This document shows, one piece after another, positions 53,317-62,247 of a stretch of 64,000 nucleotides of DNA. Under the pieces are notes generated by a model, which saw only the letters and a program-made list of their open reading frames with translations, was not told the DNA's origin and ran no database searches. How positions within the stretch are numbered: position 1 is the first letter of the stretch; every line of letters begins with the position of its first letter. The stretch is from assembly GCF_010550245.1 (NCBI RefSeq), contig NZ_JAAGLU010000028.1, positions 1 through 64,000 on the forward strand, in the 5' to 3' direction. The translations under genes and the position numbers were made by a program. Source of the DNA: Streptomyces sp. SID12501 (GTDB taxonomy: Bacteria > Actinomycetota > Actinomycetes > Streptomycetales > Streptomycetaceae).

Positions 53317-53332
53317 GTTCGTAATTACGAAC
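53317..53332. promoter_or_regulatory. 16-bp perfect palindrome before GH43 operon
   Basis: GTTCGTAATTACGAAC is a perfect 16-bp palindrome, A/T-rich at its centre, about 130 bases upstream of the GH43 operon and 125 bases upstream of the divergent secreted protein. It is a strong operator candidate for an arabinose- or oligosaccharide-responsive repressor not in this window. Confidence 0.65.
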
Positions 53333-53457
53333 AAGATCCGTCATTCCGGGTGCCGAAAAGGTAAGCGCGTGTTACGGGAAGGTCAACGGGTCGGAACGAA
53401 TGAATCCGCCGAACAACTTTCTGTTATTACCGGGAAGTCCGGTCCGTCTCCTGTCAC

Positions 53458-55707
53458 GTGCACAGCGACTCCCCCACCACCAGCCCCATCGCCGGCCTCG
53501 CCCCCGGGGCCGCTCAACGGACGGTCACGGCTGCCGCGGCCCTCGCGATGACCGCCCTCCTGCTCGGCGCCCCGCCCGCGTCGGCGGCCGGTTCCCGGGA
53601 CGCCACCTCCGACGTACTCGCCGGCCGGGACATCACGCTCACCGGCGACACGGTGGTGACGGTGCCCGCCGGGACGACGACGTACGACGGCGTCCTCCGC
53701 GGCGAAGGCACTCTCACCGTGCGCGGCACAGGCACTCTGATCCTGACCAGGGACAGCGACTTCACGCTGCCCAGGTCCCGGCAGGGGCAGCGGGTGAGCA
53801 TCCCGGGCGGCAACCACCCGTACGTCACGGTGACGAACCCCGACCCACCGGCGGTGACGGTCGAGCGGGGAGCCACTCTCCAGTACGGCAACGGCGGAAC
53901 GACGGGCCTGATCGGCCACTTCCCGTACAACACCCCGTCGTTCCGCCTGAACCAGGACAACATCAGGGTGGACGGCACCCTGCGCCTGTCGCTGAAGAGC
54001 GCGTACAACCTGGGCACGATCAGCGGCGCCGGACTCGTGACCCAACCCCGCTTCCTCTGGGGCACCTGGGATCTCTCGGGCACCCACTCCTTCTCCGGAG
54101 TCATCGACAACGGCACCCAGGTCAACGCGGGCCGACCGGAGTTCGCGACGTCACTCCCCCGCGTGCGCAAGGTTCTCAATCAGGGCACCTGGACGGTCGA
54201 CACGCCGCTCGGCCAGACGGTCACCATGGGGATGGACTTCTACCAGCGCGAGTACGGCAGCGACATCAACGTCCAGTCCCGCCCGGGCTCGAAGGTGGTG
54301 CTGACCGGTCAGTACAGCTGGTCGAACCAGGGCGGCGACACCGACCCGTCGCTCAGCGACCCCGCCCTCAACTGGACGCCCGCCCGCAAGAACGTCAACA
54401 AGCGCGGCACCAACATCAAGGGCGCGAACGTCCAGTGGGGCGACGGCACGACGAACAAGATCTTCATGCCGGGTACGTCGGAGACCGTATACATCAACCT
54501 CCTCGCGGCGAGATCCCGTTCACTCCTGACCTTCGACTACGACGGCCCGGTGACGCTGGGTGCCCCCATCGGCGGCGGCCGGTTCCACGACACCCTGTCC
54601 GCGCCCGGCGCCGGGGACATCGTCGTCAAGGGAACGCGCGGCAACGATGTCACGTTCGCCGCCGTCCAGTACTACGACGGGTCGACGACCGTCGAGAAGG
54701 GCGCGGTACTGCGACTGGGCAGCGGAAAGGCGGGCGGTGACGGCGGCCTGTACACCGCGGGCTCGCTCTACAAGGTCGTGAACAACGGCTCGTTGGTGGT
54801 ACGGAACACGAGCAGGGCGCTGGTGCTGTCGCGGATCAGCGGCGGCGGCTCGTTCACACAGTCGGGCGCGGCGACGACGACACTGACGGGCAGCGGAGTG
54901 ACGTACGGCGGCAGCACGACGGTCACGAAGGGCACGCTGGCGCTCAGGGGCGGAGCAACTCTCGCTCGCAGCAAGGCGATCCGGCTGACTGCGGCGGGCG
55001 CACGGCTGGACGTGGGCTCGGCGGGGCTGCGCGTGAGGACCACGCTCACCGGCTCGGGGACGGTCAAGGGCTCGGTGACGAACGAGGGCGTGGTAGCGGG
55101 CGGGTTGACGGTGACGGGGAGCTATACGCAGGCGGCGAAGGGCGAACTGGTGCTGCGGGGCCGTCCGTTGAAGGTCGCCGGTGCGGTGCGGCTGGCGGGG
55201 ACGCTGGACTTGTCGGCGGCGGGTTCAGCCCCTGCCTCTGCCTCTGCCTCTGCCCCTGCCTCTTCCTCTGCCCGCACGATCACGGTGCTGAACCACTCGG
55301 GGCGGGTGAAGACGTCCGGTGCGTTCAGCGGGTTGAAGGAGAGCACCGCGCTGAAGCTCGGCGACACGACGTACCGGATCAGCTACCGGGGCGGCGACGG
55401 AAACGACGTGGTCCTGACGCCGGCCTCGAAGACTGCGTCACCGACTGCGAGTCCGGGAGCGCGCTCCGGGTCGAAGACGGGGACAGGATCGGGCTCGGTC
55501 ACGGCGGCCGGCGCGAGCACCGACTCCACCTCCGCGGCGTCCGGTCTGGGGCTCGGCTTCTGGCCGTACGCGATGGCGGTCGGGCTGTTGGCGGGACTGA
55601 GGATTCCGGCTACCCGGAGGGTCCGGGGACACGGAAACGGACGGCGCCGGGGCGGACGGCATGCGGCGCAGGGCGGAACGGGACGGAGTGGGACTGAGCG
55701 GGACTGA
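53458..55707 (+). CDS. large secreted/anchored beta-repeat protein
   Basis: A 749-residue protein. An N-terminal signal (VTAAAALAMTALLLGAPPAS) precedes a beta-helix-like body with autotransporter-associated-repeat-like phrases in its second half (GGSTTVTKGTLALRGGA, STTVEKGAVLRLGSG). A Pro/Ala/Ser linker is followed by a C-terminal membrane helix (GLGFWPYAMAVGLLAGL) and an Arg/Gly-rich tail. This layout suits a cell-surface adhesin or carbohydrate-binding protein. The start at GTG 53458 is uncertain, as no ribosome site is clear. Confidence 0.75.
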   Translation: MHSDSPTTSPIAGLAPGAAQRTVTAAAALAMTALLLGAPPASAAGSRDATSDVLAGRDITLTGDTVVTVPAGTTTYDGVLRGEGTLTVRGTGTLILTRDSDFTLPRSRQGQRVSIPGGNHPYVTVTNPDPPAVTVERGATLQYGNGGTTGLIGHFPYNTPSFRLNQDNIRVDGTLRLSLKSAYNLGTISGAGLVTQPRFLWGTWDLSGTHSFSGVIDNGTQVNAGRPEFATSLPRVRKVLNQGTWTVDTPLGQTVTMGMDFYQREYGSDINVQSRPGSKVVLTGQYSWSNQGGDTDPSLSDPALNWTPARKNVNKRGTNIKGANVQWGDGTTNKIFMPGTSETVYINLLAARSRSLLTFDYDGPVTLGAPIGGGRFHDTLSAPGAGDIVVKGTRGNDVTFAAVQYYDGSTTVEKGAVLRLGSGKAGGDGGLYTAGSLYKVVNNGSLVVRNTSRALVLSRISGGGSFTQSGAATTTLTGSGVTYGGSTTVTKGTLALRGGATLARSKAIRLTAAGARLDVGSAGLRVRTTLTGSGTVKGSVTNEGVVAGGLTVTGSYTQAAKGELVLRGRPLKVAGAVRLAGTLDLSAAGSAPASASASAPASSSARTITVLNHSGRVKTSGAFSGLKESTALKLGDTTYRISYRGGDGNDVVLTPASKTASPTASPGARSGSKTGTGSGSVTAAGASTDSTSAASGLGLGFWPYAMAVGLLAGLRIPATRRVRGHGNGRRRGGRHAAQGGTGRSGTERD
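55228..55271. repeat. 6-bp (CCTCTG) tandem repeat
   Basis: Seven imperfect copies of CCTCTG/CCCCTG encode an Ala-Pro-Ser linker in the beta-repeat protein. The unit is a multiple of three, so slippage keeps the frame. Confidence 0.7.
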
Positions 55708-55771
55708 GCGGGACTGATCCGGGGCGGGCGAGACCTGTCGGTATCGCCCCCCGCTCCGGATACTGGAGAGC

Positions 55772-56092
55772 ATGGGATTCGCCGTCTTCATGACCTTGCC
55801 GGGGCTGGTCATCCTGCTGACCGCCACGGCCTTCGCAGATCAGCTGCTGTTGCGTGCCGGGCGGGCCGGACGGCTCCCCTGGCGCAACAGCGCCCGCCAG
55901 GGCCAGATATCGGCAACCGGGTTCGAACAACTCCACGCGACCTTCTCCCCCGGGAAACAGAACGAACTCAAGGAACGGCAGTCGTCGCTGCTGATGCGGG
56001 ACGACGAGGAGGACGGAGCGCCGCCGAACCGGACGACGGTGGATCTGGAGGGAGGGGTCGCGGTCGTCCGTGTACCGCAAACCGACCAGTAG
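55772..56092 (+). CDS. DUF6191 small membrane protein
   Basis: A 106-residue protein with one N-terminal membrane helix (AVFMTLPGLVILLTATAFAD) and a soluble tail containing ISATGFEQLHATFSPGKQNE, the signature of DUF6191, common in Streptomyces. Function unknown. Confidence 0.75.
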   Translation: MGFAVFMTLPGLVILLTATAFADQLLLRAGRAGRLPWRNSARQGQISATGFEQLHATFSPGKQNELKERQSSLLMRDDEEDGAPPNRTTVDLEGGVAVVRVPQTDQ

Positions 56093-56228
56093 GGCGCGGG
56101 TACGGCGTCGTCGTTCGCGAACGTCACTCCCGCGCTCTCGGGTAAACGAGGGAGCGTCTGGGAGTACCCGGGGTGCCCCGGACTCCCCGGTGTACGTAGT
56201 AGTGCTCGCAGACCTTCCCCTGAGCTGA

Positions 56229-56375
56229 GCGCGGGAGAACGAGGTTCTGAAGCTCTTGCCATTCGCGGACTCCCTGGTGACCTCCGTGCGCGTCTCGCAC
56301 CCGGGAGATCACCAGGGCATCCTCCCAGGCCGCGAGCGAGGTCTGACCATCATCCGCGACCTACTGTCGAACTGA
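56229..56375 (+). pseudogene. short coding-like remnant
   Basis: After a stop at 56225-56228 the frame reads LKLLPFADSLVTSVRVSHPG and DHQGILPGRERGLTIIRDLL to a TGA. It looks like the C-terminal end of a protein whose front is gone; no identity is offered. Otherwise the gap 56093-56384 shows no gene. Confidence 0.3.
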
Positions 56376-56384
56376 GGGAGCAAC

Positions 56385-56951
56385 ATGACCATCATCGCTG
56401 TGACAGGGCACATCGACCTGACCGACATTAGTGTGCCCCTGGTACGCGAGGCCCTCCACGAAGCGCTGAAGCCATTCGCCGACTCCGGTCTGACCGGCGT
56501 GTCATGCATCGCCAAGGGCGCCGACTCGCTGTTCGCCGAGGTCGTGCTGGAACTCGGCGGGCGTCTGATCGTCGTCATTCCCTCGCGGGACTACCGGCAG
56601 AACAAGGTCAAAGCCGACCATGCCGAGACCTTCGACCGGTTGGTGGAGTCCGCCGACGAGGTGCTCGTGCTTCCCAACGAGGCGGCCGGTCGATCAGCGT
56701 ACGAGGATGCCAACCGGGCGCTTCTCCAGCGCGCCGACCGACTTGTGGCCGTGTGGAACGGAGAGCCCCCGACCGGCAAGGGTGGCGGCACCGCGGACGC
56801 CGTCATCGAGGCGCGCGAAGCAGGCCTGCCTGTCGACGTCGTCTGGCCGGACGGCGCGTCCACGGGCTCGTCGTCCGCAGCACCCCGCACCACGAAGGTG
56901 TCTGCCACCGGCACAGCCGCTGGCTCCTCGGAGCAGAGCAACACGATCTGA
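56385..56951 (+). CDS. SLOG-like nucleotide-binding protein
   Basis: A 188-residue protein with a Rossmann-like start (IIAVTGHIDL), GVSCIAKGADSLFAEV, DEVLVLPNE and GGTADAVIEAREAGLPVDVV. These features match SLOG/TIR-relative nucleotide-binding domains. The last 30 residues are Ser/Thr-rich and run antisense-free into the next remnant, so the original C-terminus may have been replaced. ATG follows GGGAG. SLOG domains often act in nucleotide-signalling or defence loci, but no partner is seen here. Confidence 0.6.
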   Translation: MTIIAVTGHIDLTDISVPLVREALHEALKPFADSGLTGVSCIAKGADSLFAEVVLELGGRLIVVIPSRDYRQNKVKADHAETFDRLVESADEVLVLPNEAAGRSAYEDANRALLQRADRLVAVWNGEPPTGKGGGTADAVIEAREAGLPVDVVWPDGASTGSSSAAPRTTKVSATGTAAGSSEQSNTI

Positions 56952-57250
56952 CGCTGCTGCCCGAGGTTCTGCGGGCCAACCTCCAGCATCACCGGATCGT
57001 CCGCCGGGGCGCCCATCCCTTCACCGAACTGGCCTTCATCGACGCCCGCGACTGGCTGACCAGGTGGTTCACCAGTGAGCAGAGCGGAGAGCCCCTTCGG
57101 CAGAGGTGGAACCGCCGACTCGAAATGCTGGGCGAGGACCCGTTCGGTGATCCCCACCGTCCCTCCGAGCCCCGAACCGAAGTGGCCACCTACCCCGAAG
57201 TCATCCACCTTCACTGCGAATCCTGGAGCAGGGCGTCTCACCACCCTGAC
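56858..57250 (+). pseudogene. TniQ-like zinc-finger remnant
   Basis: In a frame different from the SLOG-like gene, the sequence reads HHEGVCHRHSRWLLGAEQ, LLPEVLRANLQHHRIVRR and ends around ATYPEVI. The CxxH-RW and ATYPEV features recall TniQ-like/zinc-ribbon proteins of Streptomyces. It lacks a start and an end and overlaps the SLOG gene's tail. A remnant of transposition-related DNA is the best guess. The remaining sequence to 57401 has no other gene. Confidence 0.35.
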
Positions 57251-57401
57251 AATGCTCATCGAGGCCAACCGACTCTCAAGGGTTGGGGGTCGGCAGAGGT
57301 TTGGCCTACGAAGTGGCGTGGTTGGCCCGCGTACGGGAGAGGTCCGCCGTCCGTTGGCGGAGGTGGCGGACGTCGCGTTCGACGATGCGCGGGACCGGTC
57401 G

Positions 57402-58073
57402 TCACACAATGGAGCGCGCGATGCGGAACCCTACGTCGTCGACCTGGAATGTCGGGTGGCTGCGGCGCCGCGCAGAGGCCCGGCAACTCCAGTGCTCATC
57501 GAACCAACCACCGCCACGGAGCACCCGGTAGGTGCCGTAGACCTCTGCGTCGTAGACGTCCCAGCACCAGTCCCAGACATTGCCAAGCATGTCGTAAAGA
57601 CCCCATGGGTTGGGGTCTTTGCCGCCCACGGCGTGGATGCGCTCGTCCGAGTTGCCCCGGTACCAGGCGATCTCGTCGAGCATCCCGTACTGCGGCCCGG
57701 TCGTACCGGCACGGCAGGCGTGCTCCCACTCGGCTTCGGTCGGCAGCCGGTATCCGTCGGCGGATGCGTCCCACTCGATGCCTTCGCTGTCGGCAGGGAG
57801 GTGGTAGGCGGGCGTGAACCCGTCGCGCAGGGACAGGGCGTTGCAGAACCGTGCCGCGTCCCACCAGGAAACGCACTCAACGGGCAACTGGTCCCCCTGG
57901 GCGGTGCTCGGCCGCCGGCCGGCGATCTGTGCATACAACGCCTGGGTGACCGGGAATGCCGCGAGCTGGTAGGGCGCAAGCTCGACCGACCAACTGCGCC
58001 GCGTCCGCCGGTCCGACAGCGTTACCTGCCCCGGCGGGATGGCGACCATCTCGTTTCCCGCGACCACGTCCAT
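57402..58073 (-). CDS. SUMF1/FGE-sulfatase-domain protein
   Basis: A 223-residue protein with the formylglycine-generating-enzyme fold: QLPVECVSWWDAARFCNALS, YRLPTEAEWEHACRAG, NPWGLYDMLGNVWDWCWDVY and RVLRGGGWFDEHWSCRASAR. The Cx(4)C copper-binding pair of true FGE is missing in the last motif, so sulfatase activation is unlikely. Such domains are also found in ergothioneine-type oxidoreductases and as ligand-binding modules. No signal peptide. Confidence 0.85.
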   Translation of the reverse strand: MDVVAGNEMVAIPPGQVTLSDRRTRRSWSVELAPYQLAAFPVTQALYAQIAGRRPSTAQGDQLPVECVSWWDAARFCNALSLRDGFTPAYHLPADSEGIEWDASADGYRLPTEAEWEHACRAGTTGPQYGMLDEIAWYRGNSDERIHAVGGKDPNPWGLYDMLGNVWDWCWDVYDAEVYGTYRVLRGGGWFDEHWSCRASARRRSHPTFQVDDVGFRIARSIV

Positions 58074-58315
58074 GATCAGGAGATCCTACCGAGACGTGTC
58101 AGTTCGCCAAGGCGGGGCCGGCCACATCAAGTGAGACAGCGACCGGCGTCCAAGCGCCCGGAGCCAGACCAACTGAGACTCTCGGCGCCGAGGCGTCCCA
58201 AACGATCTGGTCGCCGCAGGGAACAGCTCTGCCCACAGTCCAGATCATCCGAGACGGGACACCTGCCCTGAATCTCCCTGGTCGCCGCGACGCTGCACCG
58301 CCTACGCTCCATCCC

Positions 58316-58732
58316 ATGCGCAGCGTGTTCGTGTTCCCCGCAGGTGAGCGAGCCGAGACCGTCGCCTCGCTCGATCAGTACCTGCCCCAGCAGCGTGATC
58401 CGTGGACTCTGGACGGCAACCTCTACATCAACATCGACGATGAGGAAGCCGGGTACCTCTTCTCCGACTGGGATCCCGACGATGTCGCAGTCCTCGAAGT
58501 GGCCGTCGGGCATCACCCCGGCTGGGCAGTGCAGATCGATATCTCCGGGCGGATCGATGGCACTGCGGAGGTCCACCGACTGGTCGCGCTGCTGCTTGAG
58601 CACGGAGGTGTTGCGATTGACGACTACTCCGCCCACCCCTGGACTCTGCAGGAAGTCGAGTCCGGGACCGTGATCGACGGCCTGGGCTTCTTCGACTTCC
58701 TCACCTACCACGAACTCCACGGCGAACACTGA
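58316..58732 (+). CDS. small protein of unknown function
   Basis: A 138-residue acidic protein (MRSVFVFPAGERAETVASLD, LYINIDDEEAGYLFSDWDPD, VIDGLGFFDFLTYHELHG). Size and charge resemble immunity-type or SMI1-like small proteins, but no family is recognised. It is separate from its neighbours and sits beside the IS remnant. Confidence 0.55.
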   Translation: MRSVFVFPAGERAETVASLDQYLPQQRDPWTLDGNLYINIDDEEAGYLFSDWDPDDVAVLEVAVGHHPGWAVQIDISGRIDGTAEVHRLVALLLEHGGVAIDDYSAHPWTLQEVESGTVIDGLGFFDFLTYHELHGEH

Positions 58733-58760
58733 CATCGCGGGCTCGAGCACCGTTCAGGCA

Positions 58761-59093
58761 AGTTCAGAGAAGTCACCCATTGCCGGTAAACCCGGCGCCT
58801 ACCTGCCCCGAACTGGTCTTTTGCTTCGGCGATCGTGCGGCGGGTGGTGTGTTCCCCGCCGGTGAAGCCCATCGCGGCGATCCTCTCGTGCACCACGTCC
58901 GCGCGGGCCCGACGGCGCTGGTCGGGGTACTGGCCGGCGGCCCGCATCTTCACGTACCGGGCCACCGTGTGGTGATCGCACCCGGCCGGCTCGGCCGCGG
59001 CACGGCAACTGCCCGTGAGGTCGTGTGCCTCAAGGATCTCCTCGTGTCGAACGGAAGTCGCGATCGCCTCTGGCACCACGTAGTTCAGAGAAG
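58761..59093. repeat. 12-bp direct repeats flanking IS remnant
   Basis: AGTTCAGAGAAG occurs at 58761-58772 and again, identical, at 59082-59093. The transposase remnant lies between them. They may mark an insertion or a recombination scar. Confidence 0.65.
58780..59079 (-). pseudogene. IS21-type transposase (IstA-like) remnant
   Basis: The frame (open from 59079 to 58705) encodes RHEEILEAHDLTGSCRAAAE, CDHHTVARYVKMRAAGQYPD and IRADVVHERIAAMGFTGGE-like sequence, as in IstA helix-turn-helix regions. After QRRRAR the usual 20-40 residues are missing (internal deletion), and homology ends after GRRRVYR; the DDE catalytic part is gone. No IstB is present. Confidence 0.7.
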
Positions 59094-59124
59094 GCGCGGG
59101 AGCCGTAGCCCCGCGATGCCGATG

Positions 59125-60540
59125 TCACCGGTCCTGGATACGCCGGAAGGGCCGGTCGGCCTCCAGTTCGAAGGCGATCTCCAGCAGCTTCCGTTCACCG
59201 CCGGCGGCGGCGGAGAACATGACGCCGATGGGTAGCCCGTCCGCCGTCGCACTCACGGCGGGCACCGAGATCGACGGAGTGCCGACGATGTTGTCGAGCG
59301 GTGTGAACGCTACGTACGCGAGGAGCCGTTCCATCAGCGTCGAGTAGGGAACGTTCGGGCTGAGGTGGCCGATCGGTGGCGTGGTGTGGGCGAGCACGGG
59401 CGACATCACGAGGTCGAGCCCACGGAAGGACGCCGCATGCGCCTCCTTCGTACGCTTCAGTCGTCGCACCACGCCGGGAGTCCGCCGCCAGTTCCGCAGA
59501 TAGTCCTCGCGCAGCCCCTGGCACAGGGCGTCCATGCGGCGCCGGTCGAAGTCCGCCCCGAGGCTGCGGCCCGTGACACCGAGGAGGAAGGACAGCATCC
59601 CCCAGTACGTGAGGAAGTCGCTGGTGAAGTTCGGGTCCAAGTCCAACTCCACCGGTTCCACGGTGTGTCCGAGCCGTCCGAGCGTGGCCACGGTCTCCGT
59701 GACCGCCGCCCGGGTCGCCGCGTCGGTGTGAGCTCCGTTCGGCGAGTCCAGCAGGAACCCGATGCGCAACCGTCGCTCCGAGGGGCCTTCGACCAGGCCG
59801 ATGGGCGGCAGCCCGGGACTCCGCCGGTGCGTCTCCGCGGCGGCGAGGAACGCGGCGGTGTCCCGCACCGAACGGCTCACGATTCCGTCGGAGACGATGT
59901 CGATCGGCAGCCGACGGCCCAGCTCACTCCCCACGACGCGGCCACGGGTCGGCTTGAGGCCGACGAGTCCGCAGCAGGCCGCGGGTATCCGGATCGAGCC
60001 ACCGCCGTCGTTGGCGTGCGCGACCGGCACGGCACCGGCGGCGACCAGTGCCGCGCTGCCGCCCGACGAACCGCCCGCCGAGTAGCCCGTGTTCCACGGG
60101 TTGCGCACCGGCTCCGCACCGTCGTACTCGGTGCTCGCGTTGAACCCGAACTCGGGCAGCCGGGTCTTGCCCAGCACCGTGACACCGCTGCTCAGGAGCT
60201 GCTGGGCGAACGGTGCGTGCCGCCGCGCCGGCCTCGGCCGGAAGGCGGCGCTGCCGTGGCCCGTGGGCAGCCCCTGGTAGTCGGTGTTGTCCTTGACGAA
60301 CGTCGGCACCCCGGCGAAGGCACCGCCCGTTCCGGCGGCGTGCGCCGGGCTGTCGACCTGCACCTGAACCGCGCCCAGCCGCGCGTCGACCGCCCGCACC
60401 CGCTCCACGGCGTCCCGGGCGACCTCGGCGGGGGACACCTCACCCCGCCGGATCGCCTCGGCGAGGCCGACGGCGTCGTGCTCTCCCAAGGAGTCGTCCC
60501 GGAAAGCATGAACGATGGTCCGTTCATCGAAAGTCGTCAC
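59125..60540 (-). CDS. amidase (amidase signature family)
   Basis: A 471-residue amidase. The catalytic Ser-cisSer-Lys triad is in the signature region: Lys in TFVKDNTD and the two Ser in GGSSGGSAALVAAGAVPVAH, followed by GGSIRIPAACCGLVGLKPTR. It hydrolyses amide bonds of unknown substrates; it is not part of a GatCAB operon here. GTG 60540 lies 6 bases after GAGG. Cytoplasmic. Confidence 0.92.
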   Translation of the reverse strand: MTTFDERTIVHAFRDDSLGEHDAVGLAEAIRRGEVSPAEVARDAVERVRAVDARLGAVQVQVDSPAHAAGTGGAFAGVPTFVKDNTDYQGLPTGHGSAAFRPRPARRHAPFAQQLLSSGVTVLGKTRLPEFGFNASTEYDGAEPVRNPWNTGYSAGGSSGGSAALVAAGAVPVAHANDGGGSIRIPAACCGLVGLKPTRGRVVGSELGRRLPIDIVSDGIVSRSVRDTAAFLAAAETHRRSPGLPPIGLVEGPSERRLRIGFLLDSPNGAHTDAATRAAVTETVATLGRLGHTVEPVELDLDPNFTSDFLTYWGMLSFLLGVTGRSLGADFDRRRMDALCQGLREDYLRNWRRTPGVVRRLKRTKEAHAASFRGLDLVMSPVLAHTTPPIGHLSPNVPYSTLMERLLAYVAFTPLDNIVGTPSISVPAVSATADGLPIGVMFSAAAGGERKLLEIAFELEADRPFRRIQDR

Positions 60541-60660
60541 CGGTGCCTCAGCATCTGCCGTGTGGATGGTCGTCCGCCATCATTCCTTACCGGCAAGTAA
60601 CACGCGAGGATTTCGCCAACCAATTCGAATTAGCTCAGGAGACGACACGCCTCGGGCCAG

Positions 60661-62094
60661 CTAGGCCACAGCTTCCGCCGCCGCCTTCTCCGTCACCTCG
60701 CTCTCCTCGTTCTCCCCGCCCTCCTCCGTCGACCGACGCCCGCGCATCCACACGTACACCGGGATCCCGGCGAACAGGAACAGCACCCCCTGGTAGACCG
60801 CCGCGTACCCCGCGCCCGCGATCAGCCAGAAGGAGAAGGCGAAGGAGAGGCCGGCGACGATCAGGTCGCGGACCAGGCCCGCCGGACGGACCCGGTCCCG
60901 CGTGCCCCTGGCGAGCCAGTACAGCTGGGCCGCCGCTGAGAGGAGGTACGGGAAGCAGCCCGTGAACGTCGTGATCAGGACCAGGACGCGGAACGTGGTG
61001 TCCGGGCCCGCCGTGTAGTTGAAGGCGATGAGGGTCGTGCCGAGGATCGCGCACGCCAGGACGCCGAACCCGGGCACCCCGCCCTTGCCGACCTTCGCGA
61101 ACGGTGCCGGGAAGAGGCCGTCGCGAGCCGCCGCGTACGGCATCTGCGCGGCGAGCAGGATCCAGCCGTTGAGGCAGCCGACGATCGACGCCACGGCCAC
61201 CAGCGCGATGGCCGTGCCGCCCCAGCTGCCGCCGGTGATCGTGTTCACGGCGTCGGCGAAGGGGGCGCCGGAGTCGACGAGCTTGTCGTGCGGGACCAGG
61301 CCGAAGACGGCGACCGTGCCGAGGATGTAGACGAGGGCCGAGCCCAGCGTGCCCAGGACGCTGGCGCGGCCGACGTTGCGCTCGGGGTCCTCCACCTCAC
61401 CCGCGCTGACCGCCGCCGACTCGACGCCGAGGAAGCTGTACAGAAGCAGCGCGGCGGAGGCGGCCAGGGCGCCGGGCACGCTGTCGCCGGACGCGTTGAA
61501 GGCGCCGAAGTTGTCCGTGTCGATGAAGAACAGGCCGACCGTGGCGACCACCAGCAGCGGCACGAACTTGAGGATCGTCGACACGATCTGTACGCGCCCG
61601 ACCCACCGGGTGCCCGCGAAGTTCGCGGCGGCCGGCAGCCAGAGGGCCAGGATCGCGACCAGCGCGCCCAGGGCGTGGCTGTCGTTCAGGGGGATCAGTA
61701 CGTCGACGTAACCCACTACCGCCACCGCCAGGGCGGCGATGCTGACCCAGGTCATCGTCCAGTACGACCACGCCGACAGGAAGCCCGCGAAGGGGCCGAA
61801 CGCGTCGCGCGGGTACACGTACAGGCCGCCGGTGACCGGGCTGCGGCGGGCCAGCTTGCCGAAGAGCAGGGCGAGCAGTACCGCGCCGATCGACAGGATC
61901 AGGAAGGCGAGCAGGCTCACCGAGCCGTACGGGGCGACCGCGGCCGGCAGGACGAAGATGCCGCCGCCGATGATGTTGCCCATCACGAGCGCGGTGGCGG
62001 CGGCCAGACCGAAGGTGCGGCGGGGTGTGTTCTCGGTCGGCGCGGTCGGAGTCAGTTCCGGCTCGTCTGCCTCGGTGGTGCTGGGAGCAGTCAT
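60661..62094 (-). CDS. APC-family amino-acid permease
   Basis: A 477-residue permease with 12 predicted helices, starting ALVMGNIIGGGIFVLPAAVA; the IGGGIF motif of APC transporters binds the amino-acid backbone. The divergent neighbour is a homocysteine S-methyltransferase, so S-methylmethionine or a related amino acid is a possible cargo (inference from position, by analogy with mmuP-mmuM). ATG 62094 has GGAAG upstream, and its leader is C-rich and G-poor. Confidence 0.88.
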   Translation of the reverse strand: MTAPSTTEADEPELTPTAPTENTPRRTFGLAAATALVMGNIIGGGIFVLPAAVAPYGSVSLLAFLILSIGAVLLALLFGKLARRSPVTGGLYVYPRDAFGPFAGFLSAWSYWTMTWVSIAALAVAVVGYVDVLIPLNDSHALGALVAILALWLPAAANFAGTRWVGRVQIVSTILKFVPLLVVATVGLFFIDTDNFGAFNASGDSVPGALAASAALLLYSFLGVESAAVSAGEVEDPERNVGRASVLGTLGSALVYILGTVAVFGLVPHDKLVDSGAPFADAVNTITGGSWGGTAIALVAVASIVGCLNGWILLAAQMPYAAARDGLFPAPFAKVGKGGVPGFGVLACAILGTTLIAFNYTAGPDTTFRVLVLITTFTGCFPYLLSAAAQLYWLARGTRDRVRPAGLVRDLIVAGLSFAFSFWLIAGAGYAAVYQGVLFLFAGIPVYVWMRGRRSTEEGGENEESEVTEKAAAEAVA

Positions 62095-62099
62095 GACAC

Positions 62100-62160
62100 T
62101 TCCGGTGGGCGGGGAGGGACGGGGAGGGGAGGAGAGGAGAGGGTGTGGGGAGGGCGTGAT
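62100..62160 (-). other. C-rich leader of APC permease gene
   Basis: Read on the minus strand, about 60 bases of CCCTCC/CTCTCC repeats with almost no A or G precede the permease start. The plus strand is a G-run tract that could form a quadruplex. Confidence 0.5.
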
Positions 62161-62247
62161 CGTAACTCGCCATCCCACATTGTGGTCCATCTGTTCATGT
62201 ACTGGACACATGCGGCCGTCGGGTGCGCGGTCGACTAGCGTCGAGGC

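Noticed and set aside
57402..58073. Target gene of a diversity-generating retroelement (C-type lectin/FGE fold)
   Set aside because: No reverse transcriptase, template repeat or Avd-like gene is present in the surrounding sequence.
57075..58271. 398-residue plus-strand frame over the SUMF1-type gene
   Set aside because: The minus strand carries the conserved FGE-fold motifs; the plus frame is its shadow.
62100..62160. Riboswitch in the permease leader
   Set aside because: The tract is a simple pyrimidine repeat without conserved paired elements.
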